From assembly GCA_002479785.1 (NCBI GenBank), contig DLPD01000006.1:1-35389 (forward strand): a stretch of DNA of 35,389 nucleotides. Reading direction: 5' to 3'. Position numbers and translations under genes: made by a program. Shown here piece after piece: positions 7,463-16,185 of the stretch. Source of the DNA: Cytophagaceae bacterium UBA7467. Its GTDB lineage: Bacteria > Bacteroidota > Bacteroidia > Cytophagales > Spirosomataceae. Within the stretch, counting starts at the first letter, position 1, and each line of letters starts with the position of its first letter. The notes beneath the pieces were generated by a model. The model saw only the letters and a list, made by a program, of their open reading frames with translations, ran no database searches and was not told where the DNA came from.

Positions 7463-7873
7463 ATGACTATCCGCTATATCCCACAGCCTAAAATTAGCGT
7501 TCAAGATTTCGTCGAGATCTTAGAAAAATCAACCTTGGGCTTGCGACGTCCACTACAAGACTTAGCGGCGATGCAAACGATGTTCGACCATGGGAATGTC
7601 TATGTGGGAGCATACGATGACGACAAATTAGTGGGTCTAGCGCGTGTAATGACTGATTTTGTCTACACAAGCTACCTGTCAGATCTGGCAGTTGATATGG
7701 ACTACCAGCACCAAGGTATAGGAAGGCAACTGATTATAGAGGTAAAAAAATTCATTCCAAGAGCTAAAGTTATCCTGTTAGCAGCCCCTGCCGCCGAGGG
7801 CTATTATCCTAAAATAGGGATGAGAAAACATAGCCATTGTTATGTTTTAGACGACGTGGACGAAATCAAATAG
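7463..7873 (+). CDS. GNAT-family N-acetyltransferase
   Basis: A 136-residue GNAT protein that would move an acetyl group from acetyl-CoA to an amine. Motif A is LAVDMDYQHQGIGRQLI, with the Q-x-x-G-I-G pyrophosphate loop around residues 88-93. It is followed by a strand VILLAAPAAEGYYPKIGM, the usual Y-x-x-x-G-M/F end. The acceptor is unknown. It stands alone upstream of the SusC gene, with 135 bases between, and no terminator is evident after it. Confidence 0.9.
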   Translation: MTIRYIPQPKISVQDFVEILEKSTLGLRRPLQDLAAMQTMFDHGNVYVGAYDDDKLVGLARVMTDFVYTSYLSDLAVDMDYQHQGIGRQLIIEVKKFIPRAKVILLAAPAAEGYYPKIGMRKHSHCYVLDDVDEIK

Positions 7874-7963
7874 TTTGGGGATTTCTTTGATTTTTAAACA
7901 TTCTGTGCGATTTTTCGGTTTGAAAACCAAATAAACGTTTGGCTTTCAGTTTAAAACCCAAAT

Positions 7964-7982
7964 TAATTCTATCATTTTTTAA
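7964..7982 (+). repeat. 19-base sequence repeated at 17119-17137 (copy 1)
   Basis: TAATTCTATCATTTTTTAA occurs here, 26 bases upstream of the SusC ATG, and again identically at 17119-17137 downstream of the M56 gene. Both are intergenic. It is AT-rich, so chance is not excluded. Confidence 0.4.
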
Positions 7983-8008
7983 CCCAATTTTTGCAAAATT
8001 CATCACTT

Positions 8009-11000
8009 ATGAAAACAAAAATTACTAGCCTTTTGACACTAATATTAGTGTTCATGATGCAGGTATCGTTCGCCCAGAAAGCAACGAAAACTGTAACAGG
8101 TACGGTAGCAGATGAGAACGGCCAACCATTAGTGGGCGCAACTGTTATCGTAAATGGAACAAAAACGGGAACAAACACAGACAAGTCTGGTAAGTTCTCG
8201 ATCGCGGCCGCGGATGGCCAAACGTTAACATTCAGCTTCGTTGGTTACAACAAATCAACTGTAGCTGTAACAAGTGCCACTTCATCAGTTCAAGTGTCCT
8301 TGACATCTGACAATACGTTAGATGAAGTTATTGTGACGTCTTACAGCACGTCTACAAAACAATCCTTTACAGGTACGGCGAAAGTCGTAGATGCAAAAAA
8401 CATCGAGCGTAAAAACTTCTCTAACATCTCTAAGGGATTAGCGGGTGAAGCAGCCGGTGTGACTGTCATCAACTCTTCTGGTCAACCAGGTACTTCAGCG
8501 GCTATTCGTATCCGTGGTATCGGTACTGTTAACGGTAGCCGTGGCCCACTTTATGTATTAGATGGTGTGCCTTTTGAAGGAAACATTAACTCGATTAACC
8601 CAGGTGATATCGAAAACACAACGATCTTGAAAGATGCGGCTGCAACAGCAATCTACGGTTCTCGTGGTGCGAATGGTGTGGTTGTAATCAACACAAAGAA
8701 AGGTAGCAAAACAGGTGATGCAGTGATTGAACTAGAATTAAAGTCTGGTCAAAACATGAGCTTATTGCCTCGTTACAGTACCATCCGTAACCCAGAACAA
8801 TACATTGGCTTGACTTGGGAAGGTTGGTATAACAGAGGTGTTGCTTTAGCCAATGCTAACCCGACTGCTTACGCGAACACAAACTTGTTTGCAAACATGC
8901 CTAACTACAACATGTGGACTGTTCCTGCGGCTCAACTAATTGATCCTACCACAAGACAAGTAGTTCCGGGTACACCACGTCGTTACAACCCAGAAAATTG
9001 GGCTGATTTTGCTTTCCAAAACTCAAACCGTAACGAAGCAAACTTGAAAATCTCTGGAGGAAATAGCAAAACACGTTATTTCGCTTCATATGGCGCATTA
9101 GAAGATGTAGGTTACTCTGTAAACACAGATTACAAGCGTTATTCTACTCGTTTGAACTTGACACACAACCCTAAGTCTTGGTTAAGCTCTACGACTAACA
9201 TTGGTTACTCGTATGGTGTGACAAACAACCCAGGTCAAACATCTGACTCAGGTTCCGTATTCTGGTTTGTAGATAACTTGCCACCGATCTATCCATTATT
9301 CTTACACGATAACACAACATCTCAATACGTACGTGATCCATACTACAATGGATACCAATACGATTACGGTGTGGGTCGTGGTTTCGGTGCTTTAACAAAC
9401 TCGATTGCTGATGCTAAATTAGGTATCCGCAACACGAAGTCTCATGATGTGAATGCATCTACTTCATTGAATATTCAAATTACTCCAGGTTTGTCATTAG
9501 AAAACAAATTAGGTTTACAGTATTCAAATGCTTCTTTGGATAACCAAAACAACCCTTTCTACGGTCCTAACGCAGGTCAAGGGGGTTATATCTACAAGCA
9601 GAAGACAGAAAACTTAAACTACAACTTGTTAAACTTATTACGTTACAAGAAGTCGTTTGACCTACACAATGTAGAGGCATTCGTCGCACACGAAAGTTAT
9701 GCAACGGAAACGAAGTTCATGTGGGCTTCGATGTACAAGTTAGTTATGCCGGACGGAGTTGAGTTCAACAACGCGGTTATCTCTAACCCTCCAGGATCGT
9801 ATACGAATAACTATTCATTAGAATCGTATTTTGGTCAATTGAGCTATGATTATGACGGAAAATACTTCTTGTCTGCTACGGTAAGACGTGATGGATCGTC
9901 TCGTTTCTTGAAAAACAAATGGGGTGATTTCGGTTCAGTGGGTGCTGCATGGTTAGTATCTAAAGAAGCGTTCATGGAAAATATTCCATTGATTAAAGAT
10001 TTGAAGTTAAAAGCTTCTTATGGTCTAATTGGAGAGCAAGGTGGTATCGGTCTTTATCCTGGATATGACTTATTCCAAGTACAAAACTTGAACTCAAACA
10101 TCTCTTTATCTTTCGTGTCTAAAGGTAACCCAGATTTAACGTGGGAGATTTCGAAGCAAATGCAGGTAGGTGCTGAATTCAAATTAGGCAAATATGTAGA
10201 CGTAGCTATCGATTACTACACGAAGACAACTGATAACTTGATTTTTGATCGCCGTGTAGGACCTTCAGTAGGTTATGCATCACTTCGTGTGAACGATGGT
10301 GCCTTACGTAACACAGGTCTTGAATTTGATATCACAGCGCACTTGTTACAGTCTAAGAAGAACTATTTAGACTTCACTATCAACGGTGAGATGATCGAAA
10401 ACCGCATGTTACGCTTACCAATCGACCCAGCAACGGGTAAGGAGAAAATCATCGATATCGATGGTATCTACGGTAGAGCAGTAGGTCACTCCATCTTCGA
10501 TTTCTACACTCGTGAATTCGCAGGAGTTAACCCTGAGACAGGGGTTTCTGAGTGGAACGTATATTGGGTAGATTCAAATGCAGATGGTATTCGTCAAACC
10601 GCAGAAAACATCAAGTCAATGGCTGATTTTGAGGCAACTGCAACGGCAGAAACCTTGAAAAATGTAAAAGTTTCTCGTACAGCTACGTACGCAGATGGTA
10701 CGACTAAGTTCATTAACAAGTCCCCATTCCCTAAAGTAAGAGGAGCGTTCACATTAAATGGTGGATTAGGAAATTTTGACATCAGTGCACAATTCCTTTA
10801 CAGCTTAGGTGGCTATGCGTATGATGGAGCTTATGCTAACTTAATGAACTCAGGTGGTGCTGCAGGTGGTAACAACTACCATACAGATATCTTAGCTCGT
10901 TGGACAGCAAAAGGTCAGGCGACTGATGTACCTCGTTTATCTGCAGGTCAAGATGCGAACGTAAACTCAGCATCGACACGTTTCATTACGAAATCAGATT

Positions 11001-11221
11001 TCTTAACGTTGAATAATATTCAGATTGGATATAAAGTCCCTAGCAAATTCTTCACAAACAGCCCTATTTCAGGTGTTTACATCTGGGTGTCTGGAGATAA
11101 CTTGTTCTTAGCTTCTGCTAGAAATGGTTTTAACCCTAGCTCGGCAGAAACTGGAAGTTCTGATCAATACCGTTATTCACCATTGTCTACATTGACAGCT
11201 GGTTTACGCGTTAAGTTTTAA
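8009..11221 (+). CDS. SusC/RagA-family TonB-linked outer-membrane transporter
   Basis: 1070 residues from the ATG at 8009; the in-frame TTG at 7991 only lengthens the front. Order: signal peptide ending MMQVSFAQ, carboxypeptidase-regulatory-like domain (about 25-110, TVTGTVADENGQPLVGATV), TonB-dependent plug (about 115-225, IRIRGIGTVNG, PLYVLDGVPF, ATAIYGSRGANGVVVINT), then the beta-barrel to the terminal LTAGLRVKF. With the SusD lipoprotein downstream it forms a lidded transporter for glycan fragments or peptides, powered by TonB. There are no adjacent glycosidases, so the substrate is not predicted. Codon choice is strongly biased (CGT, GGT, AAC, TTC) compared with neighbours, suggesting high expression. 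Confidence 0.97.
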   Translation: MKTKITSLLTLILVFMMQVSFAQKATKTVTGTVADENGQPLVGATVIVNGTKTGTNTDKSGKFSIAAADGQTLTFSFVGYNKSTVAVTSATSSVQVSLTSDNTLDEVIVTSYSTSTKQSFTGTAKVVDAKNIERKNFSNISKGLAGEAAGVTVINSSGQPGTSAAIRIRGIGTVNGSRGPLYVLDGVPFEGNINSINPGDIENTTILKDAAATAIYGSRGANGVVVINTKKGSKTGDAVIELELKSGQNMSLLPRYSTIRNPEQYIGLTWEGWYNRGVALANANPTAYANTNLFANMPNYNMWTVPAAQLIDPTTRQVVPGTPRRYNPENWADFAFQNSNRNEANLKISGGNSKTRYFASYGALEDVGYSVNTDYKRYSTRLNLTHNPKSWLSSTTNIGYSYGVTNNPGQTSDSGSVFWFVDNLPPIYPLFLHDNTTSQYVRDPYYNGYQYDYGVGRGFGALTNSIADAKLGIRNTKSHDVNASTSLNIQITPGLSLENKLGLQYSNASLDNQNNPFYGPNAGQGGYIYKQKTENLNYNLLNLLRYKKSFDLHNVEAFVAHESYATETKFMWASMYKLVMPDGVEFNNAVISNPPGSYTNNYSLESYFGQLSYDYDGKYFLSATVRRDGSSRFLKNKWGDFGSVGAAWLVSKEAFMENIPLIKDLKLKASYGLIGEQGGIGLYPGYDLFQVQNLNSNISLSFVSKGNPDLTWEISKQMQVGAEFKLGKYVDVAIDYYTKTTDNLIFDRRVGPSVGYASLRVNDGALRNTGLEFDITAHLLQSKKNYLDFTINGEMIENRMLRLPIDPATGKEKIIDIDGIYGRAVGHSIFDFYTREFAGVNPETGVSEWNVYWVDSNADGIRQTAENIKSMADFEATATAETLKNVKVSRTATYADGTTKFINKSPFPKVRGAFTLNGGLGNFDISAQFLYSLGGYAYDGAYANLMNSGGAAGGNNYHTDILARWTAKGQATDVPRLSAGQDANVNSASTRFITKSDFLTLNNIQIGYKVPSKFFTNSPISGVYIWVSGDNLFLASARNGFNPSSAETGSSDQYRYSPLSTLTAGLRVKF

Positions 11222-11242
11222 TTTTTTAAACGAAATAGAAAG

Positions 11243-12697
11243 ATGAAAACAGTATATAAATTTTTATTTGCGGCTGTCCTAATGGGAACAGTTAGTTGTA
11301 AAGAAGAATTTTTACAGACAGAACCGACCGAATTGATTTCAGCGAATCAAATCGCAGAAGCGTCTGCTTTAAATCCTAGTTTACAATCTGCGAACGTAGC
11401 AGGTATTTATGCAACGATGTATGGCGCGGGAACGGGCGGTACTACGGGACACGATGACTTCGGTCATAAGTCTTACGATATGTATGGGGACTTATTATCA
11501 GGTGATATGGCCTTAACTTCAGTTATCTATGGCTGGTTCAGAACGATCACAGAATTCCAAACAACGGTAGATTATACTTTCCAAGATAACTACCAAGTAT
11601 GGCGTTTCTACTACCGCCTTATCTTTGCTGCAAACACCGTAATCGACGGTTTAGGTGGAAGTGATGCAATCCCTGCAACAGCAGCAGGTCGTTGGTACAT
11701 GGGTCAGGCTAAAGCAATGCGTGCTTTCTCTTATTTCTACTTAGCGCAGTATTTCCAAAACGAATACAACCCTTCTGAGAAGATTTTACCATTGTATACA
11801 AACACGAAAGATCCAAACTTGCCTAAGAGCACAGCTGCGGATGTCTACGCGTTAATGGTAAAAGATTTAACAGATGCACAAACTTTATTAGCTGACTTTA
11901 ATCGCGCTAATAAATCGGAAGTAAACGCTGCTGTAGCGAAAGGTATGTTAGCGTATGTTCATGGTGCGATGGGTAACAACGCAGCAATGAAAACGGTTAC
12001 GGCTGATGTCATTGCAAACGGTGGTTTCAAAATCATGACAGCTGCTGAAGTGACTGGAGGATTTAACAACTTATCCACTAGCCAATGGATGTGGGGTGTT
12101 GATATCACGACTGACTCAAAACTAAACTTGATCTCTTGGTGGGGCCAAATGGACGTATTTACCTACTCCTATGCCTGGGCTGGAGACATTAAAGGTATAG
12201 ACAAAGGTCTTTATGACCTAATTCCAGCTAGTGACGTGAGAAAAGGCCAATTCGAGGTGGCTAGAAAATTAGCTCCAACTGGTAAATTCTATCACCCTAA
12301 TCGTGTAATCGGTGGTCAGAGAACAATCGACGCGGATTACATCTACATGCGTGTAGAAGAGATGTACTTGTTAAATGCTGAAGCTTGTGCGAAAACAGGT
12401 GACGAAGCAGGTGCAAGAAAGTCTTTAAAAGCAATTATGGCACTACGTGTTCCTGATGCGTCTTACATCGATGCATTAACTGGAAAAGCGTTATTAGATG
12501 AGATTTATTTGCAGACTCGTATTGAGCTTTGGGGTGAAGGAAAGTCTTACTTATCATTGAAGCGTAATAAGGGAATTACAAACCGTGGATCAAACCACTT
12601 GAAGTTTGTAGGTACACCTATTCCTCACAACGATACACGTTTAACTTTCAAGATTCCTATCGAAGAAGTTCAAAACAACCCGAACTTGAACAAGTAA
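11243..12697 (+). CDS. SusD/RagB-family outer-membrane lipoprotein
   Basis: A 484-residue surface lipoprotein that closes over the SusC barrel and binds its substrate. Lipobox GTVSC with Cys19 followed by KEEFLQTEP, an acidic stretch like the Bacteroidota lipoprotein surface-export signal. Helical TPR-like segments follow (GRWYMGQAKAMRAFSYFYLA, near 150-170), and the family's C-terminal RagB part (YIYMRVEEMYLLNAEACAK, RIELWGEGKSYLSLKRN). It lies 21 bases after the SusC gene in the same operon and shares its biased codon use. A strong terminator follows. Confidence 0.96.
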   Translation: MKTVYKFLFAAVLMGTVSCKEEFLQTEPTELISANQIAEASALNPSLQSANVAGIYATMYGAGTGGTTGHDDFGHKSYDMYGDLLSGDMALTSVIYGWFRTITEFQTTVDYTFQDNYQVWRFYYRLIFAANTVIDGLGGSDAIPATAAGRWYMGQAKAMRAFSYFYLAQYFQNEYNPSEKILPLYTNTKDPNLPKSTAADVYALMVKDLTDAQTLLADFNRANKSEVNAAVAKGMLAYVHGAMGNNAAMKTVTADVIANGGFKIMTAAEVTGGFNNLSTSQWMWGVDITTDSKLNLISWWGQMDVFTYSYAWAGDIKGIDKGLYDLIPASDVRKGQFEVARKLAPTGKFYHPNRVIGGQRTIDADYIYMRVEEMYLLNAEACAKTGDEAGARKSLKAIMALRVPDASYIDALTGKALLDEIYLQTRIELWGEGKSYLSLKRNKGITNRGSNHLKFVGTPIPHNDTRLTFKIPIEEVQNNPNLNK

Positions 12698-12710
12698 TCA
12701 GGTTTAAACT

Positions 12711-12744
12711 AAAAAGCCGCTCCTTTACGGGGGCGGCTTTTTTT
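12711..12744 (+). terminator. Rho-independent terminator after SusCD
   Basis: AGCCGCTCC pairs with GGGGCGGCT across a short TTTAC loop, and eight T residues follow directly. It closes the SusC-SusD transcript just before the next ATG at 12751. Confidence 0.88.
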
Positions 12745-12750
12745 ACAACT

Positions 12751-13221
12751 ATGAAAAAGAAATGGATTTTTAGCCTGGTTGGTTTTGTTCTAACTACAGC
12801 CATGATGCAGTGGCAAGGGGCCAGCTTAAAAAATGTTGCCGCTCCTGGCGGGATCTTAGGACTAGAATTTGCACGAAATAGTGAAAGCTTACAACTGTTG
12901 CTTATGTCCTGGAAATCGAATGATGTATGGACAAATATACTCCTTGACTTTATTTATATTCCTTCATACACGTTCTTCTTTGTCGCTTCACTTAGGCTTT
13001 TAAGAGCCGCCAACTTTACGGTTGTCTTGGCCTCGCTTGCAGCCCTATTCGACCTGGCTGAAAATAGTTTAATGATGTTATCGCTCGCGGGCCATTATTC
13101 CTCTATTTCTTTACAAGCTACAGCCCTGTTAGCTGGCCTTAAATTCTTTTGCCTAGGATTTTGTGCCGCAGTTATTATTGCCAAAAGTCTTAATCAAGCT
13201 TGGTTGTATCTACGCGGCTAG
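12751..13221 (+). CDS. Small four-helix membrane protein, function unknown
   Basis: A 156-residue inner-membrane protein. Hydrophobic segments lie at about 5-22 (ending near TTAMMQW), 64-85 (LLDFIYIPSYTFFFVASL), 88-113 (VVLASLAALFDLAENSLMML) and 124-147. The motif DLAENS within the third helix is notable; similar DxAEN segments occur in other small uncharacterised bacterial membrane proteins. I cannot assign a function. The 3' end overlaps the convergent M28 peptidase gene by 32 bases. Confidence 0.78.
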   Translation: MKKKWIFSLVGFVLTTAMMQWQGASLKNVAAPGGILGLEFARNSESLQLLLMSWKSNDVWTNILLDFIYIPSYTFFFVASLRLLRAANFTVVLASLAALFDLAENSLMMLSLAGHYSSISLQATALLAGLKFFCLGFCAAVIIAKSLNQAWLYLRG

Positions 13222-14455
13222 GCGTATCTTGTCCAGAAATAATACTTGTCGCGCTCTTCGCGATAGCCTTTATAATCTCGGTCATATTGTCTAAGTCTAA
13301 CGTCTGTACCTCATCACTCGGCTTATGGTAATTAGGTTCACTGTCCATTTTCGACGTGGAAATCGTATGCGCCGGAACGCCTAGTTCTGCTAGCGTGGCG
13401 TTGTCAGAGCGGTAGAACAATTTTTGGTCTGGGTAAGGATCAGGATAAAACGTAAATGGGGATCCTACTAAATTTTTCTTCAGAATTTCACCCATCGAAG
13501 ACTTTTCGTATCCCGTGATATAAGCACTGCTTTTCCCCCATTTACTTTCTGTACCAATCATCTCCAAATTAAACATCGCCATAACTTGATCCGGATTAAA
13601 TTGCTTCGAGAAATAGACGCTGCCGTGTCCCCCACTTTCTTCTGCCGTGAAAGCGGCGAAGATCAAAGTGCGTTCATTGTCACGTTTTTTAGCGTAGTAC
13701 TTAGCGAGCATCATTACTGCCGTAGTTCCTGCAGCATCGTCATTCGCGCCGTTGTAGATAGAGTCCCCTTGTACTGGTTTGCCTATGCCTAAATGGTCAT
13801 AATGGCCAGAGAAAATCACGTATTCCTTTGGCCGGCTTTTACCAGGAAGGATGCCCACCACGTTAGATAGTTGTAATTTCTCTACTTGCTGAGAAGCACT
13901 CACTTTAAACTTCGCTGGAACGGAATTCGCAACCACGAAAATAAGCGTGGTTTGATTTTCACTCAGTGGACCTCTGCCCGAAAGGCGCGGGATGTATTTT
14001 GCAAAGCTCTCATGCAAAAAGGCAATCGTTGGTTTCTTCGCGGTCATAACGCGGTAGGCATTTTGGCCAAAATTATCCCCTTCCTTAATGCTCACCACTT
14101 CGAAACCCGATCTCTCGTCTAGTTCAATGGATGATTCTTTAGAAATAAGGGCGACCTTTTTTGCATCTACTAATTGGTCATCAAGTGTAACTGAAACGGC
14201 ATTCAGTTCTGCTTTAAACATGGGGAAAGTCTGCAAATAGGAGCCATTCGTCTTCTGCAAACCCACTTTCTCGAATTCAGCAGCAATAAATTTTGCCGCC
14301 TTTTCGATACCTGGCGTGAACGGTTTTCTACCCGCCAGTTCATCAGAAGCTAAATAGGTTTCAATACGCTCGGTTTCTGAGCGTGTAATGATTTTGTCGA
14401 TTTGCTGCGCTTGAGCTAAGAAGGGCAGCGCTAAGAGTAAGAAAATTTTTTTCAT
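13190..14455 (-). CDS. Secreted M28-family zinc aminopeptidase
   Basis: 421 residues with a signal peptide ending FLAQAQ. Peptidase family M28 removes N-terminal amino acids using two zinc ions. Visible ligands: His218 and Asp220 in FSGHYDHLGI, the bridging Asp239/240 in GANDDAAGT, the catalytic Glu272 with Glu273 in TAEESGGHGS, Glu298 in NLEMIGTE, and His377 in NYHKPSDE. The set is complete, so it should be active, probably in the periplasm or exported. Its start overlaps the stop of the upstream gene by four bases (14452-14455), so the two form an operon. Confidence 0.95.
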   Translation of the reverse strand: MKKIFLLLALPFLAQAQQIDKIITRSETERIETYLASDELAGRKPFTPGIEKAAKFIAAEFEKVGLQKTNGSYLQTFPMFKAELNAVSVTLDDQLVDAKKVALISKESSIELDERSGFEVVSIKEGDNFGQNAYRVMTAKKPTIAFLHESFAKYIPRLSGRGPLSENQTTLIFVVANSVPAKFKVSASQQVEKLQLSNVVGILPGKSRPKEYVIFSGHYDHLGIGKPVQGDSIYNGANDDAAGTTAVMMLAKYYAKKRDNERTLIFAAFTAEESGGHGSVYFSKQFNPDQVMAMFNLEMIGTESKWGKSSAYITGYEKSSMGEILKKNLVGSPFTFYPDPYPDQKLFYRSDNATLAELGVPAHTISTSKMDSEPNYHKPSDEVQTLDLDNMTEIIKAIAKSATSIISGQDTPSRVDTTKLD

Positions 14456-15531
14456 TTTTCATTTATTAATTCAAAGTCCAAAGGTAATAATTCTGCCATC
14501 CCTATCTTGCTCATTTCTCCACGCATTTCGATCGAATAGGGATTCATCAAATCGCCAGAGTTCGTTACCTGAATCTGGCCTTTAGGAATTAATATCGTGT
14601 AAGGATAAGGGGCATCCATAAAGATGGGGCGCGAAGTACGTTTTTTGTTAAACACAATTTCCATGGGTATTCGCCATTCCAACGTGGTCAAGCCTTCTGC
14701 AGACGTGACGCCTATTAAATCAGACGCTTTAAAAGCCACATGCCGTTCATTATTTCGGTCAAAGAACAATCCACGGCGCAAATTATTCAAGTATTCAGGC
14801 TTCAGCAAAAAGGCATTGAATCCTTCCTCTTCTAATCGATTATCCACCAAGGCCTTCAAAAAATGCTTCATCGAACCCTCGTAAGCCTCCACCCGATTTC
14901 GCTGCCACCTCCGCTCCTGCTTCGCATCTTCTGGCACTAATTTCTCAAAACTCGCCAAACCCTTGTACGCAGTCAAACTGTTTGTTTTCTGAAAATTGTC
15001 CATAAAATACGTGATCTTATAGCCTAGCGTCTTGTTGACAATTTGGACAGGTTGCGTGGCCTTGGCGGTAAAGACGTCCTCATTTTCGGAAAAATCGACT
15101 ACTTCCCGATTCGTGATATAGACCTCTTTTCGATTATGACTTTCCCCTAAAAATCCCTTCTCAAACGCCCTAAATTGCTTTTCCCAGGTCTTGTCCTGCG
15201 AACCCACTACCCGTACTTCGTCCAATGTTTTATTGTCTTCCTCTAAATTGAAATTCAGATTCAAAATTTTTGCCGGGAATTCCAAAGAAACTAGTTTAGG
15301 TAAATACCCCACCATCGAAGCTACTAAACGGTGCCTACCCGGTGGAATATTCTTCAAAAAATAATGCCCATTCGCATCCGTCTGAGTGCCTATAGTAGTG
15401 CCTTCCAGGAACACACTGGCTCCGGGCACAGCCGTATTTCCTTTCTCTACGACAGATCCTGTTAACTGATATTTTTGCTGTGCGAAGAGGAAAAAGGGGA
15501 CAAGAAGCAGGGTGATTAGCAGGCGCATCAT
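14452..15531 (-). CDS. Secreted carboxypeptidase-regulatory-domain protein
   Basis: 359 residues with a signal peptide (LLITLLLVPFFLFAQ). Residues about 20-100 are a carboxypeptidase D regulatory-like beta-sandwich (YQLTGSVVEKGNTAVPGASV, TIGTQTDANGHYFLKNIPPG) ending in TLDEVRVVGS, the sequence that normally leads into a TonB plug. Instead of a barrel, a domain of about 240 residues follows, a form common in Bacteroidota and of unknown function (FRAFEKGFLGESHNRKEV, YFMDNFQ, EAYEGSMKHFLKAL). Two adjacent ATGs (15531 and 15528) could serve as start. It is coupled to the M28 peptidase and divergent from the M23 gene. Confidence 0.86.
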   Translation of the reverse strand: MMRLLITLLLVPFFLFAQQKYQLTGSVVEKGNTAVPGASVFLEGTTIGTQTDANGHYFLKNIPPGRHRLVASMVGYLPKLVSLEFPAKILNLNFNLEEDNKTLDEVRVVGSQDKTWEKQFRAFEKGFLGESHNRKEVYITNREVVDFSENEDVFTAKATQPVQIVNKTLGYKITYFMDNFQKTNSLTAYKGLASFEKLVPEDAKQERRWQRNRVEAYEGSMKHFLKALVDNRLEEEGFNAFLLKPEYLNNLRRGLFFDRNNERHVAFKASDLIGVTSAEGLTTLEWRIPMEIVFNKKRTSRPIFMDAPYPYTILIPKGQIQVTNSGDLMNPYSIEMRGEMSKIGMAELLPLDFELINEK

Positions 15532-15532
15532 T

Positions 15533-15540
15533 TATCTTTG
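15533..15540 (+). promoter_or_regulatory. Possible -7 box (TATCTTTG) for the M23 gene
   Basis: TATCTTTG matches the Bacteroidota -7 consensus TAnnTTTG and ends 27 bases before the ATG at 15568. No good TTTG box is seen at the expected distance upstream, so this is tentative. Confidence 0.4.
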
Positions 15541-15567
15541 ACTAAATTTAAGCAAATAAATTCAAGA

Positions 15568-16185
15568 ATGATTAACCGCCTATTTTACGAGCCCCTAACG
15601 CCTGATAACAGTATCACGCTGGATCTAAGCGCAAAGAACAAGGAGCTAAAACGCCGTATTTATTCGAAAATCGACGCTTTTTGTGCGTATATGGAAGAAA
15701 AATTAGGGCCCAAATACGGTGTAGGCGGTTACCTCGAACACCGGGTCATCTACGAGGCACATGAGAATTTTGCGACGAATGCGGATGATTTCAGGAACAT
15801 TCACTTGGGGATTGATCTATGGGCACCCGCTGGAACACCCGTTTTCGCGCCTTTAGCAGGTATCGTTCACAGCTTTCAAGTCAATCGCGGATCTGGGAAT
15901 TATGGGCCTACCATTATTCTTTACCATCCAGCTGAAAACATCTACAGTTTATATGGCCATCTAGGCATGGAAGATATGGCCGAAATAGACGAGGGAATGC
16001 CCGTTGCCGCTGGAGACCTGCTTTGCCACCTAGGCAACTCGGACGAAAATGGCGGCTGGCCTCCCCACCTGCATTTTCAGCTCATTCGCGATCTGCAAGG
16101 CTATCGTGGCGATTATCCAGGCGTTTGTGCTAAGCGGGATTTAGCATTTTTTGCTAGCAATTGTCCCGACCCTTTGACTTTTTGA
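15568..16185 (+). CDS. M23-family (LytM-type) metallopeptidase without signal peptide
   Basis: 205 residues from the ATG at 15568; the longer frame opens only at a TTG (15538), which lies inside a likely promoter. The LytM domain occupies about 75-175, with zinc ligands His79 and Asp83 (HLGID) and His169, and His131 and His167 in GHLG and HLH; all are present. M23 enzymes cut peptide cross-bridges of peptidoglycan. Here no signal peptide or membrane segment is seen, and an N-terminal region of 70 residues (RRIYSKIDAFCAYMEEKLG) precedes the domain. A cytosolic or unconventional role is possible. The 3' end overlaps the convergent ThuA gene by 45 bases. Confidence 0.88.
   Translation: MINRLFYEPLTPDNSITLDLSAKNKELKRRIYSKIDAFCAYMEEKLGPKYGVGGYLEHRVIYEAHENFATNADDFRNIHLGIDLWAPAGTPVFAPLAGIVHSFQVNRGSGNYGPTIILYHPAENIYSLYGHLGMEDMAEIDEGMPVAAGDLLCHLGNSDENGGWPPHLHFQLIRDLQGYRGDYPGVCAKRDLAFFASNCPDPLTF

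Noticed and set aside
15538..15567. Upstream extension of the M23 gene
   Set aside because: It begins with TTG inside a -7-like box; the ATG at 15568 is more likely.
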